A DNA stretch of 64,000 nucleotides from NCBI RefSeq assembly GCF_004297405.1, contig NZ_SCVC01000006.1:558001-622000 (forward strand), given 5' to 3'. Each line of letters opens with the position of its first letter. The stretch's first letter is position 1. A program made the position numbers and the translations under genes. The notes under the pieces are model-generated. The model made no database searches. It was given only the letters and a program-made list of their open reading frames with translations, and was not told the DNA's origin. Origin of the DNA: Reyranella sp. (GTDB lineage Bacteria > Pseudomonadota > Alphaproteobacteria > Reyranellales > Reyranellaceae). Shown here piece after piece: positions 50,614 through 62,064 of this stretch.

Positions 50614-51753
50614 ATGTCCACTCAGACGATCGACGACCTGCCGACGCCGGCCCTCATTCTTGACCGCGCCATCCTGCGCCGCAACACCAAGCGCATGAGC
50701 GAGCGCCTGCGTAACGCAGGCGTCATGTTGCGGCCCCATCTCAAGACCGCGAAGTCGATTCAGGTCGGCCGTATGGCCGTCGAAGGCCATGACGGTCGCA
50801 TTACCGTCTCGACCCTGGCCGAGGCGCGCTATTTCGCCGACGGCGGCTTCAAGGACATTCTCTACGGCGTCGGCATCGTGCCGTCGAAGCTCGCCGCCGT
50901 GAGTGAGCTGCGCCGCCAGGGTGTGAATCTGCGGGTCGTCACCGACAATCTCGCCGTTGCCAAAGCAATCGCGGCGGCAGCGACGGACGGCAATACATTC
51001 TCGGTCTTCATCGAGATCGACAGCGGCGCCGGCCGCGCCGGCCTGCCCTTCCCCGCCTTGCCGGGGCTGCTTGATATCGCCCGCGTCCTGCACGAGGCGC
51101 CAGGCGTCGAGCTGGCGGGCGTGATGACCCATGCCGGCCACTCCTATCACCAGAGCACGCCGGACGGCATCGCAGCCATTGCCGAGCAGGAGCGGCTGGC
51201 GATCGTCACGGCGGCGGAGAAACTGCGCGCTGCCGGCATTCCCTGCCCTATCGTCTCGGGTGGTTCGACACCGACGGCGATGCTGTCGCGCGATTTCACC
51301 GGCATCACCGAGATGCGGCCAGGCGTCTATGTCTTCAACGACCTCGACCAGGAGTATATCGGCTCCTGCGGTGCCGGTGACATCGCCCTCTCCGTGCTGG
51401 CCTCGGTGATCGGCCACTATCCGCACCGCAACCAGTTGCTGATCGATGCCGGGGCTCTGGCGCTCTCCAAGGACATCAGCGCCCAGGAGTTCCAGCCCAA
51501 GGTTGGCTACGGCACGATCGTCGATGCACCGGTGCGCGCCATGGCGGTGGTCGATTGCTCGCAGGAGCATGGCTTCGTCGGTGCCGACGAGCCGCTGCCC
51601 TACGGCAATCTGCCGGTCGGCGCGCGCGTCCGCGTGCTTCCCAATCACGCCTGTATCACCGCGGCGGCCTACGACCGTTACTACGTGGTCGACAGCGACC
51701 TCGACGGCGGCAAGTCGGTCGTCGACGTCTACGACCGCATCAACGGATGGTGA
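50614..51753 (+). CDS. PLP-dependent D-threonine-aldolase-like enzyme (DSD1 family)
   Basis: 379 residues. The N-terminal alanine-racemase-like barrel carries the PLP lysine motif RPHLKTAK (residues 40-47), and the C-terminal domain has the metal ligands His and Cys in LPNHACITAAAYD. This family includes D-threonine aldolase, 3-hydroxyaspartate aldolase and D-serine dehydratase. The first cuts beta-hydroxy amino acids to glycine and an aldehyde. It is followed 4 nt later by a YciI gene and two SDRs, so a degradative pathway is possible. Confidence 0.9.
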   Translation: MSTQTIDDLPTPALILDRAILRRNTKRMSERLRNAGVMLRPHLKTAKSIQVGRMAVEGHDGRITVSTLAEARYFADGGFKDILYGVGIVPSKLAAVSELRRQGVNLRVVTDNLAVAKAIAAAATDGNTFSVFIEIDSGAGRAGLPFPALPGLLDIARVLHEAPGVELAGVMTHAGHSYHQSTPDGIAAIAEQERLAIVTAAEKLRAAGIPCPIVSGGSTPTAMLSRDFTGITEMRPGVYVFNDLDQEYIGSCGAGDIALSVLASVIGHYPHRNQLLIDAGALALSKDISAQEFQPKVGYGTIVDAPVRAMAVVDCSQEHGFVGADEPLPYGNLPVGARVRVLPNHACITAAAYDRYYVVDSDLDGGKSVVDVYDRINGW

Positions 51754-51757
51754 CGCG

Positions 51758-52057
51758 ATGGCGAGATGGGTTGCCCTCTTTCGCGACGATCCGTCAGCCG
51801 ACTGGGTTCGCAAGAAGCACAACAAGGAACACTTCGACTATCTCGCCGCCCATAGCGACAGGATCAAGATCGGTGGAGGTCTGCGGCCCTCACCGGATGA
51901 ATGGTTCTGTGGCGGCTTGTGGGTCCTCGAGGTCTCGGACCGGGCGGAAGCAGTCCGCCTGGTCGAAGAAGATCCGTACTTCAAGCTCGGCCTGAGAACA
52001 GGCTACGATCTCTTCGTCTGGGGCAAGGCGCCAATCTATGGAGCCATCCAGCTTTAG
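51758..52057 (+). CDS. YciI-like protein
   Basis: 99 residues from ATG 51758, 4 nt after the PLP enzyme stop. The family core is visible: an N-terminal strand (RWVALFRDD), a central HFDYLAAHSDRIKIGGGLRPSP and a C-terminal YDLFVWGKAPIY. The conserved His-Asp pair of YciI-like proteins appears as HFD. Small YciI dimers act as minor enzymes (for example dehydrochlorinases). The stop overlaps the convergent SDR gene by 4 bp. Confidence 0.85.
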   Translation: MARWVALFRDDPSADWVRKKHNKEHFDYLAAHSDRIKIGGGLRPSPDEWFCGGLWVLEVSDRAEAVRLVEEDPYFKLGLRTGYDLFVWGKAPIYGAIQL

Positions 52058-52827
52058 AGCGAGTTCACCGTGTGGCCACCGTCGACGGTGAGCACGCTGC
52101 CGGTCATAAAGGCGCCGGCTTCCGACGCCAACAGCAGCAGCGCGCCGTCGAGATGCTCAGGCTGGCCGATACGGCGCTGCGGGATACGCTCGATCAAACG
52201 TTGCCCACCCGGCGTCTTCCAGAAGTCGCTGTTCATTTCGGTCTCGATATAGCCCGGGCAGATCGCATTGACGCGGATCTGGTGGCGCGCCCATTCCATG
52301 GCAAGCGCACGCGTCAGATGGATCAGCCCCGCCTTTGAGGCGTTGTAGGGCGCCACCTGGCCGATAGTGCGCAGGCCCAGGATGGAGGCAATGTTGACGA
52401 TGGTGCCGGGCCGCTTGGCGGTGACCCAACGCTTTCCTGCGGTCTGAGCCACCAGCCAGGCGCCACGCAGGTTGGTGTCGACCACCGAGTCCCAGTCTTG
52501 TTCGGGCATTTCCAGCGCCGGCTTCACGATCGAGATGCCCGCATTGTTCACCACGATGTCGACCGGGCCCAGTGCGCTCTCGGCTTGATCGAAGGCTGCA
52601 GCAACAGCCTCGCCCGACTGCACATCGAGCGTCACGGCCGTAGCCTTCGCGCCGTTCTTCTGCAGTTCCGCCTGTAGAGACGCGAGCCGATCTGCACGTC
52701 GCGCGGCGAGGACGACCGCAGCACCCGCTTCGGCGAGAGTCCGCGCAAAATGGACGCCGAGGCCCGAGGATGCGCCGGTGACGAGGGCCACCTTGCCGCT
52801 AAGGTCGAATCGCTTGGACATGGCCAT
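52054..52827 (-). CDS. SDR family oxidoreductase
   Basis: 257 residues. NAD(P)-binding TGASSGLG near residue 18, NNAGIS in the middle and the YNASK catalytic pair (Tyr and Lys) are complete. It is a 3-oxoacyl-ACP-reductase-like short-chain dehydrogenase with a typical C-terminal GSVLTVDGGHT. An acidic residue after the second strand is missing (AARRADR), suggesting NADP preference. It is divergent from a second SDR with 53 bp between. Confidence 0.92.
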   Translation of the reverse strand: MAMSKRFDLSGKVALVTGASSGLGVHFARTLAEAGAAVVLAARRADRLASLQAELQKNGAKATAVTLDVQSGEAVAAAFDQAESALGPVDIVVNNAGISIVKPALEMPEQDWDSVVDTNLRGAWLVAQTAGKRWVTAKRPGTIVNIASILGLRTIGQVAPYNASKAGLIHLTRALAMEWARHQIRVNAICPGYIETEMNSDFWKTPGGQRLIERIPQRRIGQPEHLDGALLLLASEAGAFMTGSVLTVDGGHTVNSL

Positions 52828-52880
52828 GGCTCCGCTGTTTCATGCCGGCCTTATAGGCGAGCGACCCGTTCGGAGGAAAC

Positions 52881-53642
52881 ATGGACCTCGGTCTCAAAGG
52901 CAAGCGTGTACTGGTAACCGGTGGCACCAAGAGCATTGGCCGCGCCATCGTCGATACTTTCCTGGCCGAAGGCGCCGTGGTGGGCTTTTGCGCACGCGAC
53001 GAGAAGCTCGTGAAGGAACGCGAGAAGGACTGGCAGGCAAAGCAAGGCCGGGTCCAGGGCACGGCACTGGACGTGACCGACAACCAGGCACTCAAGAAGT
53101 GGGTCGATGGCTTCGCCGCAGAAGGCGGGATCGACCATTTCGTGGCAAACGTGAGTGCGCTCGGGACCGAGGACAACACCGAGGGCTGGCGTAAGGCCAT
53201 CGAGATCGACCTCGTCTCGACCGTGAACTCCGTGCATCACGTGCGGCCCCACCTGGAGAAACAGGGCGCCGGTTCGACGCTCACGATCATCGGCACGGTG
53301 TCGCTGGTTGAAGTGTCCGGCCCGACCCAGCCCTATCGCTCGGTAAAGGCCGCACTCGTGCCTTTCGTGAAGTCTCTGGCCATCGATCTCGCGCCCAAAG
53401 GTATCCGCGCCAACATGGTGTCGCCTGGCACCATTCTGGAAGACGGCAACACCTGGGGCCGCCAGCGCGACGCTGGCAGCGAGCGCTACAAGCGTTCGCT
53501 GGCGCGCAATCCGCTCGGTCGCATGGGCACGCCGCAAGAGGTGGCAAACACCGTCGTCTTCCTTGCAGGCACGCCGGCTTCGTTCGTGACCGGGACGAAC
53601 TTCATCGTCGATGGCGCCATCACGGCGCGGGTGCAGTACTGA
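52881..53642 (+). CDS. SDR family oxidoreductase (atypical)
   Basis: 253 residues. The cofactor loop is TGGTKSIG, the middle has VANVSAL instead of NNAG, and the catalytic pair is YRSVK. Serine precedes at GTVSLVE. The C-terminus reads NFIVDGAITARVQY. It is an SDR with some altered motifs, still with the Tyr-Lys pair. It is followed by an MFS gene starting at its stop codon, so the two are probably co-expressed. Confidence 0.88.
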   Translation: MDLGLKGKRVLVTGGTKSIGRAIVDTFLAEGAVVGFCARDEKLVKEREKDWQAKQGRVQGTALDVTDNQALKKWVDGFAAEGGIDHFVANVSALGTEDNTEGWRKAIEIDLVSTVNSVHHVRPHLEKQGAGSTLTIIGTVSLVEVSGPTQPYRSVKAALVPFVKSLAIDLAPKGIRANMVSPGTILEDGNTWGRQRDAGSERYKRSLARNPLGRMGTPQEVANTVVFLAGTPASFVTGTNFIVDGAITARVQY

Positions 53643-54838
53643 ACACACCGCGCACGCCCTGGGCGCTGGTCGGACTGCTCGTCGCGGCGGGCATCATCGC
53701 AGCGTTCCAGGTCGGCAAGGCGCCGCCCTCCCTGCCCTCGATCCGTGAGGACCTGGACGCAAGCCTGCGGCAGGCCGGCTGGTTGTTGTCGACCGTCAAC
53801 CTGATGACGGCACTAGGCGGCATGGCGATAGCGCTCAGCGCCGACCGCATGGGCCATCGCCGGATGGTCGTCTTCGGCACGGCACTCTGTTGCGCGGCGA
53901 GTCTCGCGGGCGCCTTCGCGGTAAGCGTCGATCAGCTTATGGTCGGCCGGGTCTTCGAGGGGCTGGGCTTCATCGCGGTTACCGCCGCCGCCCCTGCTCT
54001 CCTGCTGCGGATCGCGCAGCCCCGCGACCAGCGCATCGTCATGGCGATGTGGACGACCTATATGCCGGCCGGTGCGGGCACGATGATGCTGATCGCGGCT
54101 CTCGTGCTGCCCGGCACTTCCTGGCGTGTGATCTGGCTGGTTGCAGCCGCCGCGGCGGCCGTGATGTTGGTAGCCTTGTTGTTGCGCGCGGCACCCGCAA
54201 AGGAACTCGATCCCGTGCCGGCGCGACGCCATCCGGTGCTGGCGGAGATGAGAGAGGTGGCGACGAGTGGCGGACCGCTCGCCATCGCTCTCTGCTTTGC
54301 CGCCTATTCCTGCTGCTGGTTCGCCGTGGTGGGGTTCCTGCCGACCCTTCAGGTCGAGCGCCTGGGATTTACGGCGTCGACGGCGGCGATCGTGACGGCC
54401 CTGGTCACGGCGGTGAATGCGCTCGGTAACCTTTCCGCCGGGTGGCTGTTGCATCACGGCGTGCCAAGGGTTGCGATGATTGTCGGCGCCGCAATCTCGA
54501 TGGCGTTCTGCGCCGCCGGTATCTTCGTCGATTGTGTACCCGATCTGATGCGTCTGGTTCTGGCGGGCGTTTACTCGATGATCATCGGTGTCGTGCCGGG
54601 CGCCCTCTTCACGGCCATTCCGATCCACACGCCACGGCCGGACTTGGCTGGGGCCTCGACGGGGCTCCTGATGCAGGGCTCCAACCTCGGTGCGCTGCTG
54701 GGGCCACCGATCACCGGCGCACTCGTTGTGTCCGGTGGCTGGCGGAATGCGGCGTGGCTTACGTCGGTGGCCCTGGCGCTCGTGGTGGCGGCCGCTCTCT
54801 TCCTGCACTGGCGCGAAAGGCGTAAGCTCGCAGCATGA
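53639..54838 (+). CDS. MFS transporter (likely CTG start overlapping the SDR stop)
   Basis: About 399 residues if started at CTG 53639, which overlaps the SDR stop as CTGA. The first coding ATG (53783) would remove the first membrane helix (WALVGLLVAAGIIAAF) and the IREDLDASLRQAGWLLS segment, both typical of the MFS N-terminus. No ATG, GTG or TTG is found in frame between these points before the helix. The MFS loop motif A-like segment is ADRMGHRRMV. It has about 12 helices and probably imports the substrate of this gene group. Confidence 0.82.
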   Translation: MNTPRTPWALVGLLVAAGIIAAFQVGKAPPSLPSIREDLDASLRQAGWLLSTVNLMTALGGMAIALSADRMGHRRMVVFGTALCCAASLAGAFAVSVDQLMVGRVFEGLGFIAVTAAAPALLLRIAQPRDQRIVMAMWTTYMPAGAGTMMLIAALVLPGTSWRVIWLVAAAAAAVMLVALLLRAAPAKELDPVPARRHPVLAEMREVATSGGPLAIALCFAAYSCCWFAVVGFLPTLQVERLGFTASTAAIVTALVTAVNALGNLSAGWLLHHGVPRVAMIVGAAISMAFCAAGIFVDCVPDLMRLVLAGVYSMIIGVVPGALFTAIPIHTPRPDLAGASTGLLMQGSNLGALLGPPITGALVVSGGWRNAAWLTSVALALVVAAALFLHWRERRKLAA

Positions 54839-55494
54839 TCTATGTCGACATCGTTTCGGACACGATTTGTCCCTGGTGTTACATCGGCAAGCGCCGCTTC
54901 GAGCGCGCGCTGATGCAGAGCGGACGCACCGACATTGCCGTCGCCTGGCGTCCCTTCCAGCTCAACCCCGACATGCCTTCCGAAGGCATGACGCGGGACG
55001 ACTATGTGCGCGCGAAGTTCGGCGGCGGTGACCGTCCGCGCCAGATCTATCAGGCGATCGCCGAAAGCGGCCGCGAGGCTGGCATCGAGTTCCAGTTCTC
55101 GCGCATCAAGCGCACGCCCAATACGGTGCTGTCGCATCGCCTTGTTCATTGGAGCGCCAAGATCGAACGGCAGGACGAGGTCGTGGCCGAGTTGTTCAAG
55201 GCCTATTTCGAAGAGGGCCTCGATATCGGCGACCTCGACACCCTGATCGAATGTGCGGTCCGTGCGGGTATCGAAGAGGAGCGCGCCCGCGCCTACCTCG
55301 CGAGTGACGAAGGCCGTCAGGAGGTCGTCGCTTCCGACGTCTATGCCCGCCGCCTCGGCATCAACGGCGTGCCCTGCTTCATCGTGAACCGCAAATATGC
55401 CGTCTCGGGTGCGCAACCGCCTTCCGCCTTCGTCGAGGTCTTCAATCTTGCCGAACGCGACGCCGCCACAAGTGCGGCTCAGTCGACGGTCTAG
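54835..55494 (+). CDS. DsbA family oxidoreductase (FrnE-like)
   Basis: 219 residues starting 4 nt inside the MFS gene. The redox motif is Cys 12-Pro-Trp-Cys 15 and the conserved cis-Pro loop (GINGVPCFIV) follows later. Other conserved parts are WRPFQLNPDMP and FKAYFEEGLDIGD. There is no signal peptide, so it is cytoplasmic like FrnE, which has been linked to polyketide formation and stress in some bacteria. It is the last gene of this plus-strand run. Confidence 0.92.
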   Translation: MIYVDIVSDTICPWCYIGKRRFERALMQSGRTDIAVAWRPFQLNPDMPSEGMTRDDYVRAKFGGGDRPRQIYQAIAESGREAGIEFQFSRIKRTPNTVLSHRLVHWSAKIERQDEVVAELFKAYFEEGLDIGDLDTLIECAVRAGIEEERARAYLASDEGRQEVVASDVYARRLGINGVPCFIVNRKYAVSGAQPPSAFVEVFNLAERDAATSAAQSTV

Positions 55495-55512
55495 ACTCGT
55501 TTCCGGTCGATG

Positions 55513-55549
55513 ATATGTCGATGATCATATGATATGATTATCGACATAT
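55513..55549. promoter_or_regulatory. 37-bp near-perfect palindrome, likely TetR operator
   Basis: The left half begins ATATGTCGAT and the right half ends ATCGACATAT; the two halves match as inverted repeats except for one mismatch pair plus the centre base. It ends two bases before the TetR ATG (55551). Binding would cover the start region, so strong self-repression is expected. AT-rich in a GC-rich setting. Confidence 0.75.
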
Positions 55550-56124
55550 TATGCCGCAAAGCCCCGCCCGAAAGGCCCGGACCAGGGCCGAGATCGTCGA
55601 ACATGCCGCCCGGCTTTTCCGGCTGCGCGGCCATGCCGGGACCAATATCGACGACATCATGCTGGCGGCCGGCCTAACCCGCGGCGCCTTCTATGCCCAT
55701 TTCACCTCGAAGGACGACCTGTTCGCCGAGATCGTCCGCATGGGACATGGGCTGTTGCCGAAGGTCCGCGGCGGGTCCGCGGAGGTCGCACTCGAAGCCT
55801 ATCTCGACCGCGAAGAGCTTGCCGCCAATGCACTCGCCTGTACCTTGGCCGCTCTGCCCGGCGACATTGCGCGTTCCACGCTTCCTGCGCGGCTCGCCTA
55901 TGCAAATGTCCTGCATGCCGTCATCGGTGAGCTGGCCAAGGCGCGCGGCCGCAAAGGGCTGGATGCCGACGCGACGGCAGTCGCCATCCTGGCGGTCGGA
56001 GCCGTGGTGCTGGCCCGTGCTTCAGGCGATACGCGCCTCAGCGACTGGCTGCTGCGCTGCGCACGCCGCACGGCCAGGTCGCTGATGAAGAAGCCGGCGA
56101 AGAAGAAGCCGAAGAAACCGGTGG

Positions 56125-59621
<3,497 letters not shown>

Positions 59622-59622
<1 letters not shown>

Positions 59623-59897
59623 TAGAACCTCACGCGAAACGCGAGCAGCTTGCGCACGACGGGCGTATCGCTCTCCGGCGGGACGGCGACCTTGCCGCTG
59701 ACCCAGTCGTAGATCTCGTTGTCGCCGACCGCGAGCAGGCGCTCGTACTGATCCAGCTCCGAAGCATCGAACGCGGCGATATGGGCGCGCGCGAACTGGC
59801 CAAGGAGGATGTCGTTCTCCTTGTTGCCGCGATAGACACTGCGGTAGAGCAGACGCTTACGCCGCGTCTCGAGATCGTCGCCCGCTGCAGCCGACAT
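59622..59897 (-). CDS. sdhE: FAD assembly factor SdhE
   Basis: 91 residues from ATG 59897. It contains RRKRLLYRSVYRGNKENDILLG (in pieces) with the RGxxE motif (residues 23-27) that SdhE uses to help attach FAD to succinate dehydrogenase. The C-terminal helix (DNEIYDWVSGKVAVPP) is typical. It lies directly before mfd and divergent from recG, a known alphaproteobacterial order. Longer in-frame starts upstream lie opposite recG and are rejected. Confidence 0.93.
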
Positions 59898-59982
59898 GTT
59901 TTCCCCAGGTCCGGCCCGAAAAGGGGCGTAGCATATAGGCGGCGGCGATGACGAAGTCACGCGGCCGCAGAGCTTATCAACC

Positions 59983-62064
59983 ATGCGTCCGCAGAGCCTC
60001 ACCCCCCTCTTCGCCCAAGTCACCGCGCTGCCCGGCATCGGTCCGCGCCTGGGCAAGCTCGTGGAGAAACTTGCAGGGCCTCTGGTGGTTGATCTGCTTT
60101 GGCATCTGCCGTTTGCGGTGATCGACCGGCGCAACGCCCCCGACGTCGCCGGCGCCAAGGCGGGCGAAGTCGCCACGCTCACCGTCGTCGTCGACGAGCA
60201 TCTGGTGCCGCACAGCCCACGCCAACCCTACCGCGTCTGGTGCAGCGACGAGACCGGGCGTCTCTGCCTCACCTACTTCAATGGCCGCGAGGATTATCTC
60301 CGGAAACTGCTGCCGCCCGGCGAGACGCGCGTGGTGAGCGGCAAGGTCGAGATCTACCAGGGCGAGGTGCAGATGACGCACCCCGACCATGTCGTTCCCT
60401 TGGAGCAGCGCGAGACCGTGCTGCGTGTCGAGCCGGTCTATGGGCTGACCGCCGGCCTGACGCAGAGGCCCGTGCAGAAGGCCATTGCCGCCGCCGTCGA
60501 GCGCGCGCCCGAACTGCCCGAATGGCAGGACGCGGCCTATCTCGCCCGGCAGCGCTGGCAGAGCTGGCACAGCGCCCTCGCCCGCGCTCATGCGCCGGCC
60601 GAGGAAAGCGATCTGTCGCCGATTCATCCGGCGCGGGCGAGGCTTGCCTTCGACGAACTGCTGGCGAGCCAGCTCGCGATCGCCCTGGTGCGCCATCACA
60701 ACCGTACGCTGGCGGGCCACGCCACAGAGGGCGATGGCCGTCTGCGCAAGGCCGTCCTTGCCTCCCTGCCCTTCGATCTCACGGCGAGCCAGAAGACGGC
60801 CGTCGAGGAGATCGCGACCGACATGAGCAAGGCCGAGCGCATGATCCGCTTGCTGCAGGGCGATGTCGGCAGCGGCAAGACCTTGGTGGCGCTGCTCGCC
60901 ATGCTGATCTGCGCCGAGGCCGGCGCGCAGGCCGCCCTCATGGCGCCGACGGAACTGCTGGCCCGGCAGCATCACGCCACGATCGCGCCGCTCGCGGCGG
61001 CGGCTGGCGTGCGGCTGGCCCTCCTGACGGGACGCGATGGCCAGAAGCAGAAGAAGGAGACCTTGCAGGGCCTCAGCGACGGCACGATCCACCTCGTCGT
61101 CGGCACGCATGCGCTGGTGCAGGAGGACGTCGAATTCGCCGACCTCGCCCTGGCCGTGGTCGACGAGCAGCATCGCTTCGGCGTGCATCAGCGCATGGCA
61201 CTTTCGTCGAAAGGCTATGCCGTCGATCTCCTGGTCATGACCGCGACGCCGATCCCGCGCACCCTGATGCTGGCCGCCTACGGCGATCTCGATGTCTCGA
61301 AACTCACCGAGAAGCCGGCCGGCCGCCAGCCGATCGACACGCGCACCATTCCCCTGGAGCGGATCGGCGAAGTGGCACAGGGGGTCGGCCGTCAGATCGC
61401 GACCGGCGCGCGCGTCTACTGGGTCTGTCCGCTGATCGAGGAATCGGAGGAGATCGACCTTGCCAACGTCGAGGAGCGCTTCCGCCTACTAAGTGAGCGT
61501 TTTCCCGGCAAGGTCGGGCTGCTGCACGGCCGCCTGAAGAGTGCGGAGCGTGAGGCGACGATGGCCGCTTTCGCCGACGGGCGGCTTTCGATTCTGGTGG
61601 CAACGACGGTGATCGAAGTCGGCGTCGACGTGTCGGCCGCGACCGTGATGGTGATCGAGCATGCCGAGCGCTTTGGCCTGGCGCAGCTCCATCAGCTCCG
61701 CGGGCGCGTCGGCCGTGGCAGCGCCAAGTCGACCTGCCTGTTGCTCTATGCCCAGCCCCTCGGTGAGACGGCCAAGGCACGCCTCGCCATCATGCGCGAG
61801 ACCGAGGATGGCTTTCGCATCGCCGAAGAAGATCTGCGGCTGCGCGGCGCCGGAGAATTGCTGGGGACACGACAGAGCGGCCTGCCCGATATGCGGCTCG
61901 CCGATCTCGCCGCCCATGGCGAGCTGCTACAGGCGGCTCGTGACGATGCGCGGCTGGTGATCGATCGCGACCCCGACTTGCAATCGGAGCGCGGCAAGGC
62001 GCTGCGCGCCCTGCTTTACATGTTCCGCCGCGACGACGCCGTGAGGACGTTGCGGGCCGGCTGA
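59983..62064 (+). CDS. recG: ATP-dependent DNA helicase RecG
   Basis: 693 residues. The N-terminal wedge domain (GIGPRLGKLVEKL) and an OB-fold are followed by helicase motifs: QGDVGSGKTLVALLA (Walker A), DEQHRFGVHQR (DEQH box), [12 protein letters not shown] and the C-terminal region QLRGRVGRG. RecG reverses stalled forks and resolves branched DNA. Its length and motif order fit the family fully. It starts 85 nt from the divergent sdhE. Confidence 0.97.
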   Translation: MRPQSLTPLFAQVTALPGIGPRLGKLVEKLAGPLVVDLLWHLPFAVIDRRNAPDVAGAKAGEVATLTVVVDEHLVPHSPRQPYRVWCSDETGRLCLTYFNGREDYLRKLLPPGETRVVSGKVEIYQGEVQMTHPDHVVPLEQRETVLRVEPVYGLTAGLTQRPVQKAIAAAVERAPELPEWQDAAYLARQRWQSWHSALARAHAPAEESDLSPIHPARARLAFDELLASQLAIALVRHHNRTLAGHATEGDGRLRKAVLASLPFDLTASQKTAVEEIATDMSKAERMIRLLQGDVGSGKTLVALLAMLICAEAGAQAALMAPTELLARQHHATIAPLAAAAGVRLALLTGRDGQKQKKETLQGLSDGTIHLVVGTHALVQEDVEFADLALAVVDEQHRFGVHQRMALSSKGYAVDLLVMTATPIPRTLMLAAYGDLDVSKLTEKPAGRQPIDTRTIPLERIGEVAQGVGRQIATGARVYWVCPLIEESEEIDLANVEERFRLLSERFPGKVGLLHGRLKSAEREATMAAFADGRLSILVATTVIEVGVDVSAATVMVIEHAERFGLAQLHQLRGRVGRGSAKSTCLLLYAQPLGETAKARLAIMRETEDGFRIAEEDLRLRGAGELLGTRQSGLPDMRLADLAAHGELLQAARDDARLVIDRDPDLQSERGKALRALLYMFRRDDAVRTLRAG

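Noticed and set aside
50599..51825. A long upstream extension of the CYTH gene (588 codons in all)
   Set aside because: The extension is antisense to the PLP enzyme gene. The family opening with ExExK begins at the ATG at 50598.
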